Of a stretch of 64,000 nt of DNA, positions 1-9,612 are shown in pieces. A program made the position numbers and the translations under genes. Every line of letters begins with the position of its first letter. The stretch's first letter is position 1. The stretch lies in contig JAKFUS010000013.1 in assembly GCA_021732605.1 (NCBI GenBank), forward strand, positions 1 through 64,000. Reading direction: 5' to 3'. This stretch comes from Betaproteobacteria bacterium. GTDB lineage: Bacteria > Pseudomonadota > Gammaproteobacteria > Burkholderiales > SG8-41. The notes beneath the pieces were generated by a model. The model was not told the origin of the DNA, searched no databases, and saw nothing but the letters and a program-made list of their open reading frames with translations.

Positions 1-1
1 C

Positions 2-91
2 TGGCGGAGAGGGTGGGATTCGAACCCACGATACGCTTGCGCGTATTCCGGTTTTCGAGACCGGTACATTCAACCACTCTGCCACCTCTCC
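2..91 (-). tRNA. tRNA-Ser (anticodon CGA)
   Basis: Reverse complement starts GGAGAGGTGGCAGAGTGG, has anticodon stem-loop CCGGT-CTCGAAA-ACCGG (CGA), a long variable arm, GGTTCGAATCC T-arm and ends CCTCTCCGCCA with encoded CCA. Confidence 0.95.
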
Positions 92-139
92 TGAAACAGT
101 GGCGTCGCTGCGGACGTAAGGGGCGGGATTCTACCAGCC

Positions 140-1456
<1,317 letters not shown>

Positions 1457-1572
1457 TTATCGGCGAGTTCACCGGCTCCAGCCAACCCCGTCGATAATCA
1501 CTTGACACGCCTGCTGGGGCCCTTCTACAGTCGCGCCTCTCCTATTTCCCGTTTTCTGCCCTGAGATCATCC

Positions 1573-2463
1573 ATGTCCACAGCTTTCGCCCCAAGCGTAC
1601 TCGCACCCAATATTCCCGGCTTTATTCCCCATACCCAGAAGCCCAAAACGCGTTTTCCGACCGGTGCCTGCGACTGCCACGCCCATGTGTTCGGACCGCA
1701 GGAACGTTTTCCGTACCTCGCCAATGCCGCATACATCCCGCCCGACGCGGTGACCACGGATTACGTCGGCATGCTGAAAAATAACGGCTGCGACCGCGGC
1801 GTTCTGGTGCAACCCAGCGTTTACGGTACCGACAACAGCTGCATGGTCGATACGCTGCGTTCGGGATTACATGCGCTGCGCGGCATCGCGGTTGTGGAAG
1901 CCAGCGTATCGGACAGCGAACTCGCCGACCTGCATGCCGCCGGTGTGCGCGGTGTGCGCATCAACCTCGCCTCGGAAACAGAAGGCCTGACACTGGCCGA
2001 TGGCGAACGCCTCGCACCGCGTCTGAAGGAACTGGGCTGGCACCTGCAGTTTTATCTCGATCTGCCGAAAATGCCCGATGCCGAAACCCGGCTCAAAAAA
2101 TTAAAAATTAATATCGTTATCGACCATTTCGCGCGTTGCCAGGCGCAAGATGGTGTCAATGCACCCGCCTTCCAAGCCCTGCAACGGCTGGTCAGCCGCG
2201 ACAATTGCTGGGCCAAAATCATGGGGCCTTATTTCACGTCAAAAAATGCGCCACTGTATCCGGAACTGACGGCGCTGGCCCACGCGCTGGTTGTGGCTGC
2301 GCCGGACCGTATCGTCTGGGGGACAGACTGGCCGCATCCCGGCGCACGAGCGCTGATGCCGGAGGATTACCTGCTCGCTGATATGCTGGTGGAATGGGTG
2401 CCGGACGAAGCACAGCGGCGCAAAGTGCTGGTCGATAATCCGGCGCGGCTATACGGCTTCTGA
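1573..2463 (+). CDS. amidohydrolase family protein (2-pyrone-4,6-dicarboxylate hydrolase-like)
   Basis: 296 aa; CDCHAHVFG, VIDHFAR and WGTDWPHP metal-site motifs. Confidence 0.85.
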   Translation: MSTAFAPSVLAPNIPGFIPHTQKPKTRFPTGACDCHAHVFGPQERFPYLANAAYIPPDAVTTDYVGMLKNNGCDRGVLVQPSVYGTDNSCMVDTLRSGLHALRGIAVVEASVSDSELADLHAAGVRGVRINLASETEGLTLADGERLAPRLKELGWHLQFYLDLPKMPDAETRLKKLKINIVIDHFARCQAQDGVNAPAFQALQRLVSRDNCWAKIMGPYFTSKNAPLYPELTALAHALVVAAPDRIVWGTDWPHPGARALMPEDYLLADMLVEWVPDEAQRRKVLVDNPARLYGF

Positions 2464-3050
2464 TGCCCATGGGCGCTGGCCTCCTTCAACAATGGCTGAA
2501 GACACCGGCACTGGTCGGAGCCATCCTGCCGTCATCCCAACGTCTGGCAAAAGTCATGGCACGCCACGCCAGTGACTCCGATGCGCTGGTCGAACTGGGA
2601 GCGGGCACTGGCACGATTACCAATGAACTCGTGCGGCAGCATCCCGCGGTGCCGTTGATCCTGTTCGAGCAGAATTCAATCCTGGCCGGGCAACTGCACC
2701 GGCATTTTCCACATGCGCAGATCGTTCCCGAATGTTTTCATGCGCGCACCGAATTGCTCGCGCACCTGCCGGAGCGGACCGTCTTTGTTTCATCACTGCC
2801 GTTTCGCTCCCTGCCTGCGCATATTGCGGCACCCACTGTCGCCGTTCTGCATCGCCTGTTGACAGAGGCCCCGCAACGACGGCTGATTCAGTTCACCTAT
2901 CAGCCCAGAGCGCCGTTCAAAGCCCCGGCGGGCCTGGTCTGGCGGCGCTGTGTCACCGTGTGGCGCAACGCACCGCCGGCCGGAGTATGGGAATTGAGAA
3001 TGCCGTTTCGGCCGCGGAAACATGATTCCGCGACACTGCGCACAGATTAA
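2463..3050 (+). CDS. class I SAM-dependent methyltransferase (phospholipid N-methyltransferase-like)
   Basis: 195 aa; VELGAGTGTITNEL SAM motif; start overlaps upstream stop (TGATG). Confidence 0.75.
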   Translation: MPMGAGLLQQWLKTPALVGAILPSSQRLAKVMARHASDSDALVELGAGTGTITNELVRQHPAVPLILFEQNSILAGQLHRHFPHAQIVPECFHARTELLAHLPERTVFVSSLPFRSLPAHIAAPTVAVLHRLLTEAPQRRLIQFTYQPRAPFKAPAGLVWRRCVTVWRNAPPAGVWELRMPFRPRKHDSATLRTD

Positions 3051-3061
3051 TGAGATTTACC

Positions 3062-3095
3062 AAAAACATGACAGCCTCGTCGGAGGCATGTTTTT
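3062..3095. terminator. bidirectional terminator-like hairpin
   Basis: AAAAACATG-acagCCTCgtcgGAGG-CATGTTTTT between convergent genes. Confidence 0.7.
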
Positions 3096-3114
3096 GTCAT
3101 TATTGATTTAATTT

Positions 3115-4449
3115 TCAATAATGACCACCGCCTTCGCGGCGTTTCCCGGCAGCCTGCCGGTCGAGTTCCCGCAATGCTTCGAGCCTTTCACTGATCCGCG
3201 CCTCGAGGCCACGTTCGGTCGGTTCGTAGAGCCGGCGTGGCGGCAGGTCATCTGGAAAATAATTCTCGCCGGCGGCATAGGCTCCGGCTTCATCGTGAGC
3301 ATAACGGTACTCGCGACCGTAACCCAGGTCCTTCATCAGCTTGGTCGGGGCATTGCGCAGGTGTTCGGGCACCGGGCGCGATTGGTCGTTGCGCACCAGT
3401 TCGCGTGCGCGGTTATACGCAACATACGCCGCATTGCTTTTCGCCGCGACCGCCAGATACAGGGTGGCTTCGGCCAGCGCCAATTCACCTTCGGGTGAAC
3501 CCAGCCTCTCGTAGGTTTCGCAGGCATCGAGCGCCATGCGCAGTGCGCGCGCATCGGCAAGACCGATATCCTCCACCGCCATACGGATCAGACGCCGGCC
3601 AAGGTACAGCGGATCGGCACCGCCATCGAGCATGCGCACCAGCCAGTACAAGGCCGCATCCGGCGCTGAGCCGCGCACGGATTTATGCAGGGCAGAAATC
3701 TGGTCGTAAAATGCATCGCCACCCTTGTCGAAACGGCGCAGGCTTTGCGTCAGCGTCTGCTTGATGAAGACATCATCGATTTCGGTTTGTTTGCTTTGTG
3801 CAGCCGCCGTCGCCACCTGCTCCACCATGTTCAGCAATCGACGTGCATCGCCATCGGCATAAGCCACCAGGCTATCGCGTGCGGAATCCGATAATTTAAA
3901 TAAAAACAATGACTTATCTATTGCCCTCGTTACCAAACCGGCAAGGTCGGCATCCGTCAGCGGCTGCAGCACATACACCGCAGCGCGCGACAGCAATGCA
4001 CTGTTGACCTCGAACGACGGGTTCTCGGTGGTTGCACCGATGAAGGTGATCAAACCCTTTTCGACGAACGGGAGGAAGGCGTCCTGCTGAGATTTGTTGA
4101 AGCGGTGCACTTCATCGACGAACAGGATGGTGCGCCGCCCGCTCTGCTGCAGCACGACTTCGGCGAGCGCCACGGCTTCGCGGATTTCCTTGACGCCGGC
4201 AAGCACGGCGGAGATCGCGATGAACTCAGCGTCAAAAGACTGCGCCATCAAGCGCGCCAGCGTGGTTTTGCCAACGCCCGGCGGGCCCCACAGGATCATT
4301 GAATGCGGTTTGCCGGCTTCGAAGGCAAGACGCAGCGGTTTTCCGGCGCCGAGCAGGTGCTGCTGCCCGACCACTTCATCGAGGGTGCGCGGCCGCATCC
4401 GCTCCGCCAGCGGCGCATCGGGCTCACGTTTCGCGAACAGGTCGTTCAC
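3115..4449 (-). CDS. rarA: replication-associated recombination protein A (AAA+ ATPase)
   Basis: 444 aa; LAERMRPRTLDEVVGQQHLLG, GPPGVGKTTLA Walker A, C-terminal MgsA/RarA domain. Confidence 0.95.
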   Translation of the reverse strand: MNDLFAKREPDAPLAERMRPRTLDEVVGQQHLLGAGKPLRLAFEAGKPHSMILWGPPGVGKTTLARLMAQSFDAEFIAISAVLAGVKEIREAVALAEVVLQQSGRRTILFVDEVHRFNKSQQDAFLPFVEKGLITFIGATTENPSFEVNSALLSRAAVYVLQPLTDADLAGLVTRAIDKSLFLFKLSDSARDSLVAYADGDARRLLNMVEQVATAAAQSKQTEIDDVFIKQTLTQSLRRFDKGGDAFYDQISALHKSVRGSAPDAALYWLVRMLDGGADPLYLGRRLIRMAVEDIGLADARALRMALDACETYERLGSPEGELALAEATLYLAVAAKSNAAYVAYNRARELVRNDQSRPVPEHLRNAPTKLMKDLGYGREYRYAHDEAGAYAAGENYFPDDLPPRRLYEPTERGLEARISERLEALRELDRQAAGKRREGGGHY

Positions 4450-4473
4450 GCTGGTTTGTCCCCAGTTAGCCGC

Positions 4474-5082
4474 TTATTCGCTGATGACGTCGGCGCCCTG
4501 CGGCGGCGTAAATCGGAATACGTCGGCGGCAATACGCGGATTGCGCTCGACGTCGGCAAAGGTGATCACCGTGGTCTGGCCGAACTGGTCGCGCAGTTCC
4601 ATCGCCTCCAGCCCGGACTTGCCGAAACCCATGCGTACACGCTCGAACACCGATTCCCGGCTTTTGGGCAGTGCTTCCAGCCAGTCCAGCCCTTTTTCCA
4701 TGCCGAGGTTGGACAATTTGAAATCGCGCTCGAGATCGTTGCTGCCGGCGAGCAATGCCGCGGGGCTGGCACCCAATGCGCGGTCGAGTTTACGCACCGT
4801 AACCTGGTTCAGATCCTTGTCATAAATCCACAGTTTGCTGCCGTCGCCGACGATCACCTGTTCATACGGCTTCTGGTAATCCCAGCGGAATTTTCCCGGC
4901 CGCGAGAACTGCATGATGCCCTGCGCCTGCTGCAAGGGCTTCAGGTTCTTATCGAGCACCATCTGCGCAAAACGCGCCTTGACGGTCTGGGTCTGGGTCA
5001 GGAATACCTTCAGCGCATCGGTTGCCGCCGCGGACGCCAGACCCGGCAACAGGCACAACAAGGTCAGTAATATTCGCATCAA
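4474..5082 (-). CDS. lolA: outer-membrane lipoprotein carrier protein LolA
   Basis: 202 aa with signal peptide; KARFAQMVLDKNLKPLQQAQGIMQFSRPGKFRWDYQKPYEQ; located between ftsK and rarA. Confidence 0.92.
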   Translation of the reverse strand: MMRILLTLLCLLPGLASAAATDALKVFLTQTQTVKARFAQMVLDKNLKPLQQAQGIMQFSRPGKFRWDYQKPYEQVIVGDGSKLWIYDKDLNQVTVRKLDRALGASPAALLAGSNDLERDFKLSNLGMEKGLDWLEALPKSRESVFERVRMGFGKSGLEAMELRDQFGQTTVITFADVERNPRIAADVFRFTPPQGADVISE

Positions 5083-5384
5083 AAGGGTTTGCGCACGCGG
5101 TCGATGTTTTCGATACGGCCCGAACGCAGCCTCACCGTGGTCAGGAAAGGATTGGCCAGCGTCGGGAAATAATAATACGACTTGAGACCTTCGCGGATGT
5201 TGTCGATGGCATGGTGATCCGGTTTACCCGCCCGCAGCACCAGCTCGCCTTCGGTCATGCCATGTTCCAGACGGATGTACACCTCAAAGGCCATGCCGCG
5301 TGGGGCCTCTTCAGCAGCACTGACAAAGCCGCACCACAGCGCGGCAGCCAGGATCAGGGGACTTACAAAAATTCGGCTCAACAT
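5079..5384 (-). CDS. small exported hypothetical protein (SmpA/OmlA-like fold possible)
   Basis: 101 aa; signal peptide MLSRIFVSPLILAAALWCGFVSAAEE; stop overlaps the lolA start. Confidence 0.65.
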   Translation of the reverse strand: MLSRIFVSPLILAAALWCGFVSAAEEAPRGMAFEVYIRLEHGMTEGELVLRAGKPDHHAIDNIREGLKSYYYFPTLANPFLTTVRLRSGRIENIDRVRKPF

Positions 5385-5451
5385 GCAAGATCAGACCATC
5401 GGCAGACGGGAAAGTTTGTAGAATGAGTTTGTAAAATTTTGTATCAGAAAA

Positions 5452-7758
5452 TCAGTCACTATCGGACGCCGATGCCGGCGCCAGCACTTCGCGGTTGCCA
5501 TTGGACTGCATCGGCGACACCAGCCCGGAGCGTTCCATCTGCTCGATCAGCCGCGCGGCGCGGTTGTAGCCGATGCGCAAATGGCGCTGCACCAGCGAAA
5601 TCGACGGGCGCCGTGTTTTGAGCACGATAGCGACCGCCTGGTCGTACAGCGGATCAGCCTCGCCATTACCGCCTTCCGCACCTTCGACCCCGCCCTCGGC
5701 CGAGGTTTCCGGCCCTTCGAGGATTTCATCGATATATTGCGGCTTGGCCAGGCTTTTCAGATGATCGACCACCTTGTGTACCTCATGGTCATCAACGAAG
5801 GCGCCGTGCACCCGCTGAGTGTAGCCCTGCCCAGGCGGCAGGTACAGCATGTCGCCCTGGCCCAGCAGCGCCTCTGCGCCCATCTGGTCGAGAATCGTAC
5901 GTGAATCGACTTTGGCCGAGACCTGGAACGCGATCCGCGTGGGGATATTGGCCTTGATCAAGCCGGTGATCACATCCACCGACGGACGCTGCGTGGCCAG
6001 TATCAGGTGCACCCCCGCTGCACGCGCCTTCTGCGCCAGCCGCGCAATCAGTTCCTCAATTTTTTTGCCGACCACCATCATCAGATCAGCCAGTTCATCG
6101 ATGACGACGACGATCAGTGCCATTTCCACAAGCGGCACCGGGTTATCGGGCGTCGAGGCAATCGGGTTCATCAACGGTGTTTTCTTTTTCGCCGCGTCGC
6201 GCACTTTCTGGTTGAAACCAGCCATGTTGCGCACGCCCAGCGTCGACATCAGCTTGTAGCGCCGCTCCATTTCACCGACACACCAGTTCAGCGCATTCGC
6301 CGCCTGCCGCATGTCGGTGACCACCGGTGCCAGCAGATGCGGGATACCTTCGTAAACCGATAACTCAAGCATTTTCGGATCGATCAGGATCAGCCGCACC
6401 TGCGACGGCGGCGCCTTGTAGAGGAGCGACAGGATCATTGCGTTGATCGCCACCGATTTTCCGGAGCCGGTGGTGCCGGCGACCAGCAGATGCGGCATGC
6501 GTGCTAGGTCGGCTACGATCGGGTGACCGGCAATGTCCTTGCCCAGCGCCAGCGCCAGGGGCGAGCCCATGTCGGCATACACCTGCGAGCTGACAATTTC
6601 CGACAGACGCACAATCTGCCGCTTGGGATTGGGAATCTCCAGTCCCATGCAACTCTTGCCGGGAATGGTTTCGACGACGCGGATGCTCATCACCGACAAC
6701 GCACGCGCCAGGTCGCGCACCAGATTGATGATCTGGCTGCCCTTGACTCCGATAGACGGTTCAATCTCGAAACGCGTCACCACCGGTCCGGGATAGGCCG
6801 CCAGCACTTTGACCTCGACACCGAAATCGAGCAGCTTTTTTTCGATCAGCCGCGAAGTAAATTCCAGCGTGTCCGCAGAAACGGTTTCGACACTGGCATC
6901 CGCTTCGTCGAGCAGGCTCAACGGTGGCAGCAGCGAATCCGGCAATTCACCGAACAGCGGCACTTGCTTCTCACGTTCCACTCGCGCCGACTTCGGAATC
7001 TCGATGATGCGCGTCGGCTCGATGCGCACCGGTTCATGCGCCTCGATTTTTTTCTTGTTGTCTTCAACCGCGTCCTTGCGTGCCACCACGGCCTCTGCGC
7101 CCGCCTTGCGGTCAGCCCGCTCCTGCACCTTGGCCACCACGTACTCGTAGAAACGCTCCGACCAGTCACCGAGGCGCTCAATCACATGCAGCCATGAAAT
7201 TCCCGTAAACAAGCTGAGACCGGCCGCCAGCAACAACAGCAACAGCAGTGTGCCACCGGTAAACCCGGCCACCATTGCCAGGCCGCTGCCGACCAGCGCA
7301 CCCAGCGCACCACCCGGAGCACCGGGCAGTTCTGCCCGCAGCGTATACAGGCGCAGCGACTCGATGCCGCAACTGGCTATCAGCAACACGACAAAACCGA
7401 TCAGCATCACCGCATGGGAACGGCGATCGGTCTCGGTAACGATTTCGATCCGAAGAAAACTCCACAACACCAGCGCCGCGCACAACGCCACCCACCAGTA
7501 GGCCGAAATACCGAACATGAACAACAGCAGATCTGCCACGTAGGCACCGACCAGGCCGCCGGCGTTGCCGAGGCGGTCCGTGGCCACGCTGTGCGACCAG
7601 CCGGGATCACCCTTGTGAAACGTGAACAACACCAACAGCAGGTAGAGGGCGATGGCGAGGAACGCCAGCCACCAGGATTCACGCAGCAGGGCCGCGAGTT
7701 TCGGCGGCAGCGGATTTGGCGCATTTTTGGCGGCAGGGGATTTGTCGCTGGCCAGCAT
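5452..7758 (-). CDS. ftsK: DNA translocase FtsK
   Basis: 768 aa; N-terminal TM segments, [26 protein letters not shown] Walker A, C-terminal gamma domain. Confidence 0.95.
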   Translation of the reverse strand: MLASDKSPAAKNAPNPLPPKLAALLRESWWLAFLAIALYLLLVLFTFHKGDPGWSHSVATDRLGNAGGLVGAYVADLLLFMFGISAYWWVALCAALVLWSFLRIEIVTETDRRSHAVMLIGFVVLLIASCGIESLRLYTLRAELPGAPGGALGALVGSGLAMVAGFTGGTLLLLLLLAAGLSLFTGISWLHVIERLGDWSERFYEYVVAKVQERADRKAGAEAVVARKDAVEDNKKKIEAHEPVRIEPTRIIEIPKSARVEREKQVPLFGELPDSLLPPLSLLDEADASVETVSADTLEFTSRLIEKKLLDFGVEVKVLAAYPGPVVTRFEIEPSIGVKGSQIINLVRDLARALSVMSIRVVETIPGKSCMGLEIPNPKRQIVRLSEIVSSQVYADMGSPLALALGKDIAGHPIVADLARMPHLLVAGTTGSGKSVAINAMILSLLYKAPPSQVRLILIDPKMLELSVYEGIPHLLAPVVTDMRQAANALNWCVGEMERRYKLMSTLGVRNMAGFNQKVRDAAKKKTPLMNPIASTPDNPVPLVEMALIVVVIDELADLMMVVGKKIEELIARLAQKARAAGVHLILATQRPSVDVITGLIKANIPTRIAFQVSAKVDSRTILDQMGAEALLGQGDMLYLPPGQGYTQRVHGAFVDDHEVHKVVDHLKSLAKPQYIDEILEGPETSAEGGVEGAEGGNGEADPLYDQAVAIVLKTRRPSISLVQRHLRIGYNRAARLIEQMERSGLVSPMQSNGNREVLAPASASDSD

Positions 7759-7872
7759 CAGTTTTTCGCAGAAAAATTTCGTTGATTCGTATTGTTAACC
7801 CGATGATTATAAGTGAAAAGCTGAGCCTAGCTGCAAAAGCCCCTACTTACTGCAAAAGCACCACTGCAAAAA

Positions 7873-7898
7873 CAAACCCCGCCGGAAGGCGGGGTTTG
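7873..7898 (-). terminator. intrinsic terminator downstream of the FecR-domain gene
   Basis: CAAACCCCGCC-ttcc-GGCGGGGTTTG followed by T-rich tract on the minus strand. Confidence 0.8.
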
Positions 7899-7918
7899 TC
7901 GACAGGTATCTACGATCT

Positions 7919-8626
7919 TTAGCGCACGACGCATTCCTGGCTTGCGCCGCCACCCACCGCGCCGCCGCCAATACCCAGCGTGAACGGCAACTGGCTCAGG
8001 TTCAGCCCCGGATCACCCGGCAGCAGCACCGGAGGCTTGCCCGGATCCTGGGCAAAACCGAACTGACCTTCATTGACCAGCTGCGTGCCACCGCCGGTCT
8101 GCATGATGTAACTGCCTGTGTAAGTCGTGTGGTACGTGCCGGGCTCCAGATTCCCGCAATCCGCCGCACAGGCCACTGTATCACCGGAGGAGCCGCGAAT
8201 ACCGATGGTGGCGGTCGAGGTGCCGATCTTGTAGGCATCCTGATTGCCACGCTTGCCGATGAGGCCAGTCACCGTGCGCAACCCGCCTTTGAGCAGCTTC
8301 ATGAACATGCCGTCGCTCTGCGGCGATTCCTGGCTGAACGAATACGCCTCGAGTTTCATGCTGCTGTTCGGCCGCATGGTCGCCGCGCTGCCGTCAGTAA
8401 AATTGATCTGGGCATAACTGTCGCGCTGCGTGGTCAGTACATCACCCGGCTGGACTTCAGATTTCTGCGAAAGTATCCGCACCGATCCGTCAGGCCGCTG
8501 CACCGACATGGTTCCGCTCAGATGGGTAATCACCCCGGCCCCGGCTGCCCATGCCCCTGCGGCAACCAACGCCAGCACAACCCCCGCTAAGCCCTTAACC
8601 CACCCCTTGATCGAAAACATGACCAA
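7919..8626 (-). CDS. FecR-domain exported protein
   Basis: 235 aa; signal peptide; GDVLTTQRDSYAQINFTDGSAATMRPNSSMKLEAYSF; TATIGIRGSSGDT. Confidence 0.85.
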   Translation of the reverse strand: MVMFSIKGWVKGLAGVVLALVAAGAWAAGAGVITHLSGTMSVQRPDGSVRILSQKSEVQPGDVLTTQRDSYAQINFTDGSAATMRPNSSMKLEAYSFSQESPQSDGMFMKLLKGGLRTVTGLIGKRGNQDAYKIGTSTATIGIRGSSGDTVACAADCGNLEPGTYHTTYTGSYIMQTGGGTQLVNEGQFGFAQDPGKPPVLLPGDPGLNLSQLPFTLGIGGGAVGGGASQECVVR

Positions 8627-8760
8627 CCCCCTTTCAATGCTTGCCCGCAGGCCGCATGGGAATCTCGTTGTGACTACAGTCTACACAACGCTATTTTAAT
8701 ACCATTAGTCGGAGATCTGCGAGAAAAACTGGAGTATCGAAAACCCGCAACCCTCTGAAA

Positions 8761-8778
8761 ACGTGAGAAAAATCACGT
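8761..8778. promoter_or_regulatory. Crp-type palindrome ACGTGA-N6-TCACGT upstream of the FecR-domain gene
   Basis: acgtga gaaaaa tcacgt read directly; intergenic between the regulator stop and the fecR-like start. Confidence 0.55.
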
Positions 8779-8814
8779 CCCAAGCAGCGGCATGGCGAAC
8801 CGGGCAACGCGGAG

Positions 8815-9504
8815 CTAATCGGCAGAACCGCGATGCGCCATCGACTTGCGGTCGATCACAATGATTTTGCGTTTGTCGGTGACGATCAGGTTCTTTTCCT
8901 GCAGATCCTTGACCACCCGGCTGACCATTTCACGCGAGGCACCGATCATGCGCGCAATTTCCTGCTTTGCCGGCGCCCGCTGCACTACCCATTGACCGTC
9001 GATATTTTCGGCCATGTCGATGATCAGACGGGCAACCCGCCCGTAAACGTCGATCAACGCCAGACTCTCGATCTTGCGATCAGCGTCGCGCAAGCGCTTG
9101 ACCATGTTCCTCAGCACCAGCATCGCCATTTCAGCGTGGCTCTCCAGGCAGGCCAGAAATGCAGTCCGCGGAATCCGCAGCATCTCACAGGGCTCCAGTG
9201 TCTCCACCGTCGCCGAACTCGGCAGGCTGTCGAGTAATCCCATTTCGCCGACGAAGTCCTGTACGCCCAGTACCGTCAGAATGACCTCGTGACCCTCTTC
9301 ATCCGGAATCAGCACTTTGACGCGACCAGAAAGAATAATGTACAGCGCCTCAGTTTCCTCACCGGCGCGCAGAATCGCAGCGCCCCGCGGATAACTGCGC
9401 TGCTGCACACCTGGCAGCAATGCCGCGATCTGTTGATCCGAAAACGACGAAAACAGGGGAACCGTCTTCAAAATCTGTGGATTCAATGCGATGGGAGCAG
9501 GCAT
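8815..9504 (-). CDS. Crp/Fnr family transcriptional regulator
   Basis: 229 aa; cNMP-binding fold (FVGEMGLLDSLPSSATV) and HTH QEIARMIGASREMVSRVVKDLQEKNLI. Confidence 0.93.
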   Translation of the reverse strand: MPAPIALNPQILKTVPLFSSFSDQQIAALLPGVQQRSYPRGAAILRAGEETEALYIILSGRVKVLIPDEEGHEVILTVLGVQDFVGEMGLLDSLPSSATVETLEPCEMLRIPRTAFLACLESHAEMAMLVLRNMVKRLRDADRKIESLALIDVYGRVARLIIDMAENIDGQWVVQRAPAKQEIARMIGASREMVSRVVKDLQEKNLIVTDKRKIIVIDRKSMAHRGSAD

Positions 9505-9612
9505 GGGACTCGTCCCTAGGGTCTGTTTTGGCTGTTTTTTCCGGGCATATGCTATGCCACGGTCACGGTAGGGGGCATGTTGCCAGAACGCGGGCCAATA
9601 GTCATGCCCGCT

